A DNA stretch of 37,976 bases. Origin: an uncultured Sterolibacterium sp. (GTDB lineage Bacteria > Pseudomonadota > Gammaproteobacteria > Burkholderiales > Rhodocyclaceae). This document shows positions 27,288 through 35,863 of the stretch, piece by piece (position 1 is the stretch's first letter; the number at the start of each line of letters is the position of its first letter). Both the position numbers and the translations under genes were made by a program. Under the pieces are notes generated by a model. The model had not been told where the DNA came from, searched no databases, and saw only the letters and a program-made list of their open reading frames with translations. The DNA lies in the NCBI GenBank assembly GCA_903832735.1, contig CAILCO010000081.1:1-37976 (forward strand), written 5' to 3'.

Positions 27288-28556
27288 ATGAACAGATCAA
27301 CGCGAGTGAGCAAATGGCTCACGGCCATGCTGGCCGCCATATCCTTGACGGCGGCAGCGCAGGAACCGATGCCGGGAGCGAACCTCGCTTCTCTGCTCGA
27401 CTATGCCCGCACACACAACCCGGAATACGCGGCCATGCGTTTCGAAGCCGAGGCCGCGGGCGAGCGCGTGCAGCCCGCCGGCGCGCTGCCGGATCCCACT
27501 TTGCGCGTCGAGATGATGGATATCACTAACAACGGTCGGGATGCAGGGCCAAGTCTGTTGCCTTCGCGTGTCGGCAGCACCAAGTACACCGTGATCCAGC
27601 CCCTGCCTTTTTGGGGCAAACGCGATCTCAAGCGCGATGCGGCGAGCGCCGAAGCCGAGTCGGCACGCGCAACCGCCAGCGCGACGTGGATCGACCTGGC
27701 TGCGCGGGTCAAAGCGGCCTACGCGGAATATTACAGGGCAAATGTCAGCGTCAAGTTGACCCGGGAAATACTCGACCTCGTGGCCCGGATCGCACAAGTC
27801 GCCCAGGCACGCTACGCCTCGGGCCTGGTACCACAGCAGGATGTTCTGCGTGCGCAAATCGAGCAAACGGCGATGACGAGTGAACTGATCGGAATGGAGA
27901 CAGAACAACACCATCTCCATTCTCGCATCAACGCCCTGCTGCGCAGGCCCAGCGACGCTCCGCTCGCGGACCCCATTGCCTTACGCCACGTACCTACGCA
28001 ATTGACGATGTCTGCACTACAGCAGCGGCTCGAGGAGAAGAGCCCGCAACTGGCAGCGCAGACGCTGAAGGTTACCGCGGCGGAGAAGAACAGCGCGTTG
28101 GTCTTGCGCAACCGCTACCCGGACTTCGCCCTGGGCGTCTTCCCAACCCAGATGGGGCGCGGCGTATCCGAGTGGGGCGTGATGCTGGAAGTTAACATCC
28201 CGTTGCAGCAGAACTCGCGGCGCTCTCAGGAGCATGAGGCTCTGGCTATGGTTTCAGCTGCCGAGGCCCGGCGCGACGCGTTGCAGACCCAGCTAAGCTC
28301 CGAACTTGCTCTGAATATCGTCGCAATCGACGCCGCGCGCCGCACCGAGACGCTTACACGCCTGAGCCTCAATCCGCAGTCGGAGATCAACTACAAGGCA
28401 GCACTCACTGCCTACGAAAATGGCAAAGTGGATTTCGCCACCTTGCTCGAAGCGCAGCGCCAGATCCGGCGCAGCCGGCTGGAAGAACTGAAGGCCCAGG
28501 TCGAGGCGCAGCTGCGTCTCGCCGACATCGAACGCCTGATTGGAGAAGACCTGTGA
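27288..28556 (+). CDS. cusC: outer membrane efflux channel, TolC family (CusC-like)
   Basis: The 422-residue protein has a signal peptide ending near AAAQ and two long helical, TolC-type repeat halves. Typical segments are LLDYARTHNPEYAAMRFEAEA, the beta-strand-like QPLPFWGKRDLKRDAA, and the C-terminal FATLLEAQRQIRRSRLEEL. It would be the outer-membrane exit duct of the RND pump. ATG 27288 is chosen for its GAGGAA site and for beginning the signal peptide. No lipobox Cys is seen, unlike E. coli CusC. It overlaps the cusB GTG start by four bases. Confidence 0.9.
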   Translation: MNRSTRVSKWLTAMLAAISLTAAAQEPMPGANLASLLDYARTHNPEYAAMRFEAEAAGERVQPAGALPDPTLRVEMMDITNNGRDAGPSLLPSRVGSTKYTVIQPLPFWGKRDLKRDAASAEAESARATASATWIDLAARVKAAYAEYYRANVSVKLTREILDLVARIAQVAQARYASGLVPQQDVLRAQIEQTAMTSELIGMETEQHHLHSRINALLRRPSDAPLADPIALRHVPTQLTMSALQQRLEEKSPQLAAQTLKVTAAEKNSALVLRNRYPDFALGVFPTQMGRGVSEWGVMLEVNIPLQQNSRRSQEHEALAMVSAAEARRDALQTQLSSELALNIVAIDAARRTETLTRLSLNPQSEINYKAALTAYENGKVDFATLLEAQRQIRRSRLEELKAQVEAQLRLADIERLIGEDL

Positions 28557-30199
28557 AGAACGCTTTCGTCCTGATCGTCGCGGCAGCACTCATCGCAGCA
28601 GGCATTGTCGGCGGTTACTTCCTCGGCAAGAGCAGAACTGCGACTGCCCCGGCGGCGGATGCTTCCGCTCCGGTAGGCAGCACCGCTCCGGCTTCGGTCG
28701 CGAAAGCGCGCAAGCTGCTTTATTACCGTAATCCCATGGGCCTGTCCGATACCTCGCCGGCGCCCAAAAAAGACCCGATGGGCATGGATTACATCGCGGT
28801 CTATGAAGGCGGAGAGGACGGCGACGAGAGTACTCCGGGCTCCGCCAACGAAATCAAGATCAGCACGGAAAAAATCCAGAAACTTGGCGTTCGGGTGGAG
28901 GCAGCCGAACTGCGCCAGCTGGAGAAAGTCGTGCGCGCCGTCGGCCGGATCGAACCTGACGAAAGGCGCTTGTATGCAATCACCCCAAAATTTGAAGGCT
29001 ATGTCGAGCGCCTGCACGTCAATGTCACGGGACAAGTCGTGGCCAGAGGGCAGCCGCTGTTCGAGGTCTACAGCCCGGAACTGGTTTCAGCGCAGCGCGA
29101 ATACGCGATAGCTGCCGAAGGTATGCAAGCCTTGAAAGACGCCGGTCCGGAGGCCCAGAGCGGCATGAAGCAACTTGCCGAATCGACTCTGCTACGTCTC
29201 AAGAACTGGGACATCTCGGAAGAGCAGGTGAAGTCGCTGGCCAAGTCGGGCGAGGCGAGACGCACTCTGACCTTCCGCTCGCCCGTGAATGGCATCGTCA
29301 CCGAGAAGAAGGCCCTGCAAGGCATGCGCTTCATGCCTGGGGAAATACTCTACCAGATCGCGGATCTCTCAGCCGTCTGGGTCGTCGCCGATGTCTTCGA
29401 GCAGGATATCGCTCAGGTGAAGGTCGGCGCCAAGGTGAAGATCAGGATCAATGCCTATCCAGACAAGGTCTTCGCGGGCCGCATCGCCTACGTTTATCCC
29501 ACGCTGAAAGCGGAGACGCGCACAGTTTCCGTTCGCGTCGAACTGGCCAACCCCGGCGGTCTTCTAAAACCGGCGATGTTCGCGCAACTGGAATTGCCTG
29601 TCGGTGCTCAGGGCAAGGTGCTGACCGTTCCGGATTCAGCGGTAATCGATAGCGGCACACGGCGCATCGTTCTGGTTCAGCTCCGGCAAGGCCGCTTCGA
29701 GCCGCGCGAGGTCAAGCTGGGCGCACGCAGCGATAACTACATCGAGGTGCTGGAGGGCGTCAAGGCCGGTGAACAGGTGGTCGTTGCCGCCAACTTCCTG
29801 ATCGATGCCGAAAGCAATCTCAAAGCAGCCGTGGGCGGCCTGGGCGGACAGGCCGGGCACGATAGTGGCGCAGCCAGTTCGCAAGAGGTCAGTTCGGTTG
29901 CCGGCGGGCACCACGCCGAAGGTAAGGTGGACAGTGTCGACGGCAAGGCGGGCAGCGTGAGCATCAGCCACGGCCCGGTGGCGTCGCTGAAGTGGCCGGC
30001 CATGACGATGGACTTCAAGCTGGCCAACCAGACGCAGCTTAAGGATCTGCAGCCGGGCGCAGCTGTCAGCTTCGAATTCGTCGAGCGTAATCCAGGCGAA
30101 TGGGTGATCACGAGCGTCAAGCCAGGAGCCACCGGCAGGAGTGAAGGCAAGCCCGCTTCCCCGGCCAGCAACCCAGGCGCGGCGCACGCCGGGCACTGA
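28553..30199 (+). CDS. cusB: RND efflux periplasmic adaptor CusB-like, with C-terminal CusF domain
   Basis: The 548-residue membrane fusion protein has an N-terminal hydrophobic anchor (1–25). A heavy-metal-binding domain follows (about 54–86: YYRNPMGLSDTSPAPKKDPM then GMDY), then barrel-sandwich and beta-barrel adaptor domains (from about residue 125 to 410). A His/Gly-rich linker leads to a CusF-like domain at about 456–525 (EGKVDSVDGKAGSVSISHGP, WPAMTMDFKL). It links the inner-membrane pump to the outer-membrane channel. The fused chaperone domain duplicates the separate cusF. GTG start, overlapping the cusC stop. Confidence 0.92.
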   Translation: MKNAFVLIVAAALIAAGIVGGYFLGKSRTATAPAADASAPVGSTAPASVAKARKLLYYRNPMGLSDTSPAPKKDPMGMDYIAVYEGGEDGDESTPGSANEIKISTEKIQKLGVRVEAAELRQLEKVVRAVGRIEPDERRLYAITPKFEGYVERLHVNVTGQVVARGQPLFEVYSPELVSAQREYAIAAEGMQALKDAGPEAQSGMKQLAESTLLRLKNWDISEEQVKSLAKSGEARRTLTFRSPVNGIVTEKKALQGMRFMPGEILYQIADLSAVWVVADVFEQDIAQVKVGAKVKIRINAYPDKVFAGRIAYVYPTLKAETRTVSVRVELANPGGLLKPAMFAQLELPVGAQGKVLTVPDSAVIDSGTRRIVLVQLRQGRFEPREVKLGARSDNYIEVLEGVKAGEQVVVAANFLIDAESNLKAAVGGLGGQAGHDSGAASSQEVSSVAGGHHAEGKVDSVDGKAGSVSISHGPVASLKWPAMTMDFKLANQTQLKDLQPGAAVSFEFVERNPGEWVITSVKPGATGRSEGKPASPASNPGAAHAGH

Positions 30200-30209
30200 G
30201 GGCGACGCC

Positions 30210-33200
30210 ATGCTGGCCAACATCATCCAATGGTCGGGTAGAAACCGCTTCCTGGTTCTGCTCGCTACCCTGTTCGTCACCATCGGCGGTATCTATGCCG
30301 TCCTGCGAACGCCGATCGACGCCTTGCCCGACCTCTCGGATGTGCAAGTCATCGTCTACACCGAATATCCCGGCCAGGCGCCGCAGGTGGTCGAGGACCA
30401 GGTGACTTACCCGCTCACCACGGCGATGCTGTCGGTACCGAAGTCCAAGGTTGTGCGCGGCTTCTCTTTCTTCGGCGCCTCCTTTGTCTACATTATTTTC
30501 GAGGATGGCACCGACATCTACTGGGCGCGCTCGCGCGTACTGGAATATCTGAATTTCGCTTCAAGTCGCATGCCCAAGGGTGTTACGCCGCAGCTTGGTC
30601 CCGACGCCACCAGTGTCGGCTGGGTCTACCAGTACGCGCTGCTCGCCAAAGACAAGACGCTGGCCGAGCTGCGTACCATTCAGGACTGGTTCGTGCGCTA
30701 CCAACTGGCCAAGGCGCACGGCGTTGCCGAAGTCGCCTCGATAGGCGGCTTCGTCCAGACCTATCAGGTGACTGTCGATCCGGTGAAACTGCGCGCCTAC
30801 GGCATCCCCTTGATGAAGGTTGCTCAGGTCATCCGCGACTCCAACCGCGACGTCGGCGGGCGTGTGGTGGAAATGGCGGAAACGGAATACATGGTTCGCG
30901 GCAAAGGCTACCTGCGCGGCAAAGGCGACATCGAAATGCTGGTCGTCAAGAGCGAGAAGGGCACCCCCGTACTGATCCGCGACATTGCCCGAGTCGAACT
31001 CGCGCCGGACGAGCGGCGCGGCCTCACCGAACTCAACGGCGAAGGCGAGGTGGTGTCAGGCATCGTCATGTCGCGCTACGGCCAGAACGCCCTGGAGGTC
31101 ATCCACAACGTCAAGGACAAGATCGCGGAAATCTCTTCCGGCCTGCCAGAGGGCGTGACCATAGAGTCGGTTTACGACCGCTCCGAACTCATCCACCGGT
31201 CCATCGACACCCTGAAGCGGACCCTGGCCGAGGAATCGATCATCGTCGCCCTCGTTTGCTTCGTCTTCCTGCTCCATGTGCGTAGTGCTCTGGTTGCCAT
31301 CCTGATGCTGCCGGTGGGCGTGCTGATCGCATTTAGTGCCATGCATCTGCTCGGCATGAGCTCCAACCTGATGAGCCTGGGTGGCATCGCCATCGCCATC
31401 GGCGCCATGATCGATGCCGCGATCGTGATGATCGAGAACGCCCACAAGCACCTGGAACGCCTGGAGCATACCCTCACCGTAACCCTCCCCTCCCCCCCGG
31501 CGGGGGAGGGGCCGGGGGTGGCGGGGGGGCAACATCTGGGTGAGCTGGCGGCGCGTAGCGCCGCCATCATCGCTGCCTGCAAAGAGGTCGGTCCGGCGCT
31601 GTTCTTCTCGCTGCTCATCATCACCGTCTCATTCCTGCCGGTGTTCAGCCTTGAAGGTCAGGAAGGGCGGCTGTTCTCGCCGCTTGCCTATACCAAGACC
31701 TTCTCCATGGCCGGTGCGGCCATGCTCTCGGTGACGCTGGTGCCAGTGCTGATGATGCTGTTCATCCGCGGCAAGATCATGCCGGAGGCGAAAAACCCTG
31801 TGAATCGCTTCCTGATCTGGATCTATCGACCAATCATCTCAGGCGTTATGCGCTGGAAGAAGATGACGATCGTGCTCGCCTTGCTCGCCCTGGGCGTCTC
31901 GATCTATCCTGCTTCCCAGCTCGGCTCCGAGTTCATGCCGACGCTCAATGAGGGAACGCTGCTCTACATGCCCGCCTCGCTGCCGGGGATGTCAATTACC
32001 AAGGCGGCAGAGATAATGCAGACCCAGGACAAGATCATCAAGAGTTTTCCCGAGGTGTCTTCGGTCTACGGCAAGGCGGGAAGGGCCAACACGGCGACCG
32101 ACCCGGCGCCGACCGAGATGTTCGAGACGGTGATCAACTTGAAGCCGCAATCGGAATGGCGGGCGGGGCTGACCATCGACAAGCTGATCGCCGAGCTCGA
32201 CAAGGCGCTACAGTTCCCCGGTGTCTCCAACGCCTGGACCATGCCGATCAAGGCGCGCATCGACATGTTGTCGACCGGTATCCGGACGCCGATCGGGATC
32301 AAGGTCTTCGGCAAGGATCTGGGCGAGATGGAAAAGCTGGCCAAGGAGATCGAGGTCGTGGTGAAAGGAGTCCCTGGCACCACCAGCGCTTTCGCCGAGC
32401 GCATCACCGGCGGCTTCTACCTCAACATCGAGCCGGACCGCGAGCAGCTGGCCCGCTACGGGTTGTCCATCGGCGACCTGCAGGACGTCATCGGCGCGGC
32501 GCTGGGTGGCGAAATGGTGACCACCACGGTCGAGGGCCGCGAACGTTTCGGCGTGACCGTTCGTTATCCGCGCGAGCTGCGCTCCAATCCGCAGCAGATT
32601 GCCCACGAAGTACTGATACCTACCATGGACGGGGCAATGATCCCCTTGGGGCAGATCGCGAAGGTAGAGGTCGCCAAGGGCGCGCCGGGTATCCGCACTG
32701 AAAACGCCCTGCTCTCGGCTTATATCTTCGTGGACATCCGGGGCCGCGACATCGGCGGCTACGTCGCCGACGCGAAAAGGGCGGTGGCGGAAAAGGTGAA
32801 ATTCCCGCCGGGTTACTATGTCACCTGGAGCGGCCAGTTCGAGTACATGGAGCGGGCTATCGAGAAAATGAAGATCGTCATTCCTGTGACGCTACTGTCC
32901 ATCTTTCTGCTGCTCTATCTTAATTTCAGGCGCCTCACCGAATCGATTATTGTCATGCTCTCGGTCCCGTTTGCCTTGGTCGGCGGAGTGTGGCTGATGT
33001 GGCTGCTCGACTATAACCTGTCGGTGGCCGTGGCGGTCGGTTTCATCGCTCTGGCCGGGGTGGCGGCCGAGACCGGCGTGGTCATGCTGATCTATCTCGA
33101 TCACGCCTGGGAAGCTGCCAAGGCAACGTGCCGCGTTGAAGCGCGCGAGCCGGGCGTGGCCGAGCTCTACGATGCGGTGATGGAAGGGGCCGTCGAACGG

Positions 33201-33410
33201 GTGCGACCGAAAATGATGACCGTGGTGGCGATCATGGCCGGCCTCCTGCCCATCATGTGGGGAACCGGCACCGGTTCGGAAGTGATGAGCCGCATCGCCG
33301 CGCCGATGGTGGGCGGCATGATTTCCTCGACAGTGCTCACGCTCGCCGTGATTCCCGCGATCTACGCGTTGGTCAAGCAATGGCGTCTGAAGCGGGGCAT
33401 GGAGAGTTAG
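30210..33410 (+). CDS. cusA: heavy-metal RND efflux pump CusA-like
   Basis: The 1066-residue inner-membrane RND transporter belongs to the HME group that exports Cu(I)/Ag(I) by proton antiport. It starts MLANIIQWSGRNRFLVLLATLF and has the RTPIDALPDLSDVQVIV segment. The helix-4 motif IGAMIDAAIVMIENAHKHLE carries the proton-relay Asp, and LEGQEGRLFSPLAYTKT and GVAAETGVVMLIYLDHAW follow. ATG 30210 has GAGGG upstream. Residues about 421–440 (TLTVTLPSPPAGEGPGVAGG) are foreign to the family and come from a GC-rich repeat. The protein is about 19 residues longer than E. coli CusA, mostly from this insert. Confidence 0.95.
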   Translation: MLANIIQWSGRNRFLVLLATLFVTIGGIYAVLRTPIDALPDLSDVQVIVYTEYPGQAPQVVEDQVTYPLTTAMLSVPKSKVVRGFSFFGASFVYIIFEDGTDIYWARSRVLEYLNFASSRMPKGVTPQLGPDATSVGWVYQYALLAKDKTLAELRTIQDWFVRYQLAKAHGVAEVASIGGFVQTYQVTVDPVKLRAYGIPLMKVAQVIRDSNRDVGGRVVEMAETEYMVRGKGYLRGKGDIEMLVVKSEKGTPVLIRDIARVELAPDERRGLTELNGEGEVVSGIVMSRYGQNALEVIHNVKDKIAEISSGLPEGVTIESVYDRSELIHRSIDTLKRTLAEESIIVALVCFVFLLHVRSALVAILMLPVGVLIAFSAMHLLGMSSNLMSLGGIAIAIGAMIDAAIVMIENAHKHLERLEHTLTVTLPSPPAGEGPGVAGGQHLGELAARSAAIIAACKEVGPALFFSLLIITVSFLPVFSLEGQEGRLFSPLAYTKTFSMAGAAMLSVTLVPVLMMLFIRGKIMPEAKNPVNRFLIWIYRPIISGVMRWKKMTIVLALLALGVSIYPASQLGSEFMPTLNEGTLLYMPASLPGMSITKAAEIMQTQDKIIKSFPEVSSVYGKAGRANTATDPAPTEMFETVINLKPQSEWRAGLTIDKLIAELDKALQFPGVSNAWTMPIKARIDMLSTGIRTPIGIKVFGKDLGEMEKLAKEIEVVVKGVPGTTSAFAERITGGFYLNIEPDREQLARYGLSIGDLQDVIGAALGGEMVTTTVEGRERFGVTVRYPRELRSNPQQIAHEVLIPTMDGAMIPLGQIAKVEVAKGAPGIRTENALLSAYIFVDIRGRDIGGYVADAKRAVAEKVKFPPGYYVTWSGQFEYMERAIEKMKIVIPVTLLSIFLLLYLNFRRLTESIIVMLSVPFALVGGVWLMWLLDYNLSVAVAVGFIALAGVAAETGVVMLIYLDHAWEAAKATCRVEAREPGVAELYDAVMEGAVERVRPKMMTVVAIMAGLLPIMWGTGTGSEVMSRIAAPMVGGMISSTVLTLAVIPAIYALVKQWRLKRGMES
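31470..31530 (+). repeat. REP-like palindromic repeat inside cusA
   Basis: The stretch runs from ACCCTCACCGTAACCCTCCC to a G-rich end. It contains a perfect 10-base-pair hairpin: CCCCTCCCCC (31487–31496), loop CCGGC, GGGGGAGGGG (31502–31511). The C-rich then G-rich composition is that of intergenic palindromic repeats in many proteobacteria. It keeps the cusA frame open. Confidence 0.75.
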
Positions 33411-33435
33411 CTTTCTCCGGAGAGGAAAGTCCACC

Positions 33436-33552
33436 ATGGCCATCGACCCGGTTTGCGCCATGACAGTGGTTGAAGGAACCGCGGCGGCAATGAGCATAAG
33501 CTCGTTATCGGCGGTCAGTAACTCGTTATGCTTGAGGAGTGCGCGGGTTTGA
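33436..33552 (+). pseudogene. truncated YHS-domain N terminus
   Basis: A 38-codon frame with a good ribosome site (GGAGAGGAAAG) begins MAIDPVCAMTVVEGTAAAMS. DPVCxMTV is the opening of YHS domains, as found at the N terminus of copper P-type ATPases. After about 18 codons the similarity stops and the frame ends. It is likely the stub of a copper ATPase or YHS gene that followed cusA and was cut off by a deletion or insertion. Confidence 0.6.
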
Positions 33553-33702
33553 ACATTAGGGAACAGGATAGTCGATGAGCCTGATCGCGCAAGGCGCATT
33601 CTTGGCACTAGTACCTGCTGCGCTGGCACAACTGCCCTGGGTTGTCTTTCAGACAACAACGGGCACTAATGCTTCTTTCAAGCCCGGCACTTGCACACGG
33701 CG

Positions 33703-34011
33703 ATGGCTCGTAGTACCGATCTGCCTGCAAGGTACGGCGGCGAGGAGTTTGTGTTTCTCCTGCCCGGATCCGATTCTTCGGGGGCAATGGAATTAGCTGA
33801 ACGGATCCGATCGGCGGTCGCTCAGGCCGTCGTGACCTCCCCTTCTGGCGACTTCAGTTTGACCATTAGTATGGGAGTCGCGGCATTTGCGAAAGAGGAT
33901 GCGGACGGCTCAGAAGCAATCGCAAGAGCGGATGCGGCAATGTATCGGGCTAAATCCTTGGGCCGAAATAGGGTAGTAGGGTGGAATGAAGATCGACCTG
34001 TCGCCACTTGA
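33703..34011 (+). pseudogene. C-terminal half of a GGDEF (diguanylate cyclase) domain
   Basis: The frame reads ARSTDLPARYGGEEFVFLLP, then a helix (AMELAERIRSAVAQAVV), LTISMGVAAF and ARADAAMYRAKSLGRNRVVG. This is a well-preserved C-terminal GGDEF half including the active-site GGEEF. The N-terminal half of the domain and any sensor domain are absent; the 140 bases upstream match nothing in any frame. It is probably a broken gene, cut at the same junction that removed the YHS gene. Confidence 0.8.
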
Positions 34012-34299
34012 CCCCGTGAAGGCACACGCCAATGGCGGCAAACGAATTCTTTGCCGCCGCCGATTCGGGAAGCTTTGACGAACCGCTCCGGGCAATCGGG
34101 AAAGGCATCTAGCCCGATAGACTTTGCGCAGTTTTGGCTAATTTCCGGACCACGCAAAATCAACGAGATTAAATGCACCTTCCCGACAGACCTTATGATT
34201 GCTCGCGATCATCTGCCGATGTTGATCAGCTTGCTGTCACGCGGTGACAATCCGCTTCAGCCACCCAAATCGGCCAATGAAACCGACGGACCATGGCGA
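34012..34299. other. gene-poor stretch between the GGDEF remnant and the EXORDIUM-like gene
   Basis: No recognisable coding region, RNA or terminator was found in these 288 bases. A 109-codon open frame (34051–34380) runs into the opposite-strand gene and has no domain signal. Confidence 0.4.
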
Positions 34300-35481
34300 T
34301 CACATCGACGTGGCGCAGGTATGGCCGTTATTCGAATACTCGGGCTGGGCGGCGTAGACCTTGTTGCCGACCTTGAATAGCGAAGGATCGAAGCCGCCCG
34401 CAGTGGCGGTGAATTTGAGGAATGAACACTCGTCGCCGATTTCTTCGCCGTAGATGCCGTTGTCCCTGCTGTTCCACCAGGCGTTGCCGTCCGGATCGGT
34501 GATGGTTTCGAAAATTTCGTGGGACAGCACATTGTTGGTGGCGTCGGCCACGGCACCATTGGGTATGGGACCGGTGATATCACAGCCGGGGACGTTCTGG
34601 TAAGGCTCCACGGAATAAAGCACATGTCCCAGGCCGACGAAGTCGACACTGCCGTGGTAGGCGCAGAAATAGAAGGTGTTCGGGAGGCCCGGCGAATAGC
34701 AGACGGTGTAGGTGGTATCGAAACAGACATCCGTTCCGGGGGGCAGGAACACGTGATATTGATAGCCGTAACCGACATTCGTTGTCAGTGTGGCGACCGC
34801 ATACACCAGCGAAAGGATATCGTTGTCGGTGAGCAGGATCGGCAGCGTGCCAGCTGCGAAATTGACACTGGAGACCTTGTAACGGTTGTTGCTTGTGCTG
34901 CCGACATACTGATCGACGATGTGGATGAAGTCGCTGACGCCCAGGTCGCTCATGAATTGCAGCGGGTTGCCCCAACAGGTATTCACGGGACAGGCGACCG
35001 TCGGGTTGACGAAGATCGCATACGAGGTCATGGCTTTCACGACCGGGCCGCCGTGGTAGCTCAGGTCCCCAGGATAGCGATTGCCGAAGTAGTTGGTTGC
35101 GGCCGGAGCCGGCCCGGCCAAGGCAGCCGCCGCCCCGGACGCGGGGGCCACATTGCGATAATCCAGTTGCTCGCGGACTATGCTCGCATTGCCTGATTTA
35201 CGGGCATGCCGATAGACCGGCGTGGACGCTGCCACGGCGGCCACCGCGCTGGCGTCGGGTTGAATCTGGATCATCGGCTCGGCAGCAACAGCACTGCAGG
35301 CGGCCCATGCCAAACCAGCGGCAAGAAGCTTCAACGTGCCCGATACGCTAAGACCGGCCAGCAGTCGATATTTTCCATGCTCAGCCCGTACTGGCAGCGT
35401 GGTGCTTTTGTGAAACTGAGCAAGGGGAGGATCGCTATAAGACTTGTTCGACTCCAAGCGGGAATAGCACTGGATACGCAT
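34300..35481 (-). CDS. secreted EXORDIUM/PHI-1-like protein
   Basis: The 393-residue protein has an unusually long polar N terminus (about 40 residues) before a hydrophobic segment ending ACSAVAAEP, taken as a signal peptide. The mature part has SYHGGPVV, YAIFVNP and a Cys-containing core. The C-terminal block VLSHEIFETITDPDGNAWWN … GEEIGDEC carries HExxE (His321, Glu322, Glu325). This matches the block in plant EXORDIUM/phosphate-induced-1 proteins (HELAE…NAWY…EIGDLC) and related bacterial secreted proteins, and it looks like a zinc site. ATG 35481 has AAGGAGA at good spacing. The function is unknown; metallopeptidase activity is only a possibility. Confidence 0.75.
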   Translation of the reverse strand: MRIQCYSRLESNKSYSDPPLAQFHKSTTLPVRAEHGKYRLLAGLSVSGTLKLLAAGLAWAACSAVAAEPMIQIQPDASAVAAVAASTPVYRHARKSGNASIVREQLDYRNVAPASGAAAALAGPAPAATNYFGNRYPGDLSYHGGPVVKAMTSYAIFVNPTVACPVNTCWGNPLQFMSDLGVSDFIHIVDQYVGSTSNNRYKVSSVNFAAGTLPILLTDNDILSLVYAVATLTTNVGYGYQYHVFLPPGTDVCFDTTYTVCYSPGLPNTFYFCAYHGSVDFVGLGHVLYSVEPYQNVPGCDITGPIPNGAVADATNNVLSHEIFETITDPDGNAWWNSRDNGIYGEEIGDECSFLKFTATAGGFDPSLFKVGNKVYAAQPEYSNNGHTCATSM

Positions 35482-35863
35482 GTTCAATCTCCTTGAAAGT
35501 ATTTATCTCAAATTGTCGAAGTGTTGCGACAGTTCATCGGACCTAGGAACATCTTTAGGTCAACGCCAGTAGCGTCGATATGATGCTAGGATCAGAATTT
35601 TCCCCAGTCAATGAGCAATAACCCGCAGTCATAGCGTAGTAACCCGCAAAATTCGCCGGGCCCGGATACCTTGAAAAAGGGAATGCTTAAGGTCTTCTGA
35701 TGCGAGCTTCGGCTACGCTCGAGGAGCGGCACAGGTTCACCGATGAGCTGCTATCACGCTTGTTACTTCGTCGCTGCCGAACAGCGCTTCGAGCTCACTC
35801 GATTTCCCGAATAATCGCCGAACGGTATCTCCATTCCCGGGCAAGCGTGCCGGGACGCGTCGA
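35482..35863. other. intergenic region with decayed sequence
   Basis: This 382-base gap holds the promoter region of the EXORDIUM-like gene, a 21-base imperfect tandem repeat (35611–35652 area) and no convincing gene. Open frames to the right (35700–35933 plus) run into the opposite-strand 121-residue gene and lack domain signal. Confidence 0.45.
35607..35648. repeat. 21-base imperfect tandem repeat
   Basis: On the minus strand two units beginning TGCGGGTTA are spaced exactly 21 bases apart and match at 16 of 21 positions, both ending TGAC. The plus-strand cores TAACCCGCA lie at 35619–35627 and 35640–35648. Paired sites two helical turns apart could be regulator sites or transposase-binding repeats from an element end. 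Confidence 0.6.

Noticed and set aside
32892-33659. 255-residue minus-strand open frame over the end of cusA
   Set aside because: Mostly antisense to cusA and His/Asp/Gly-rich; the part beyond cusA (KHNELLTADNELM) follows short DNA repeats rather than a known domain.
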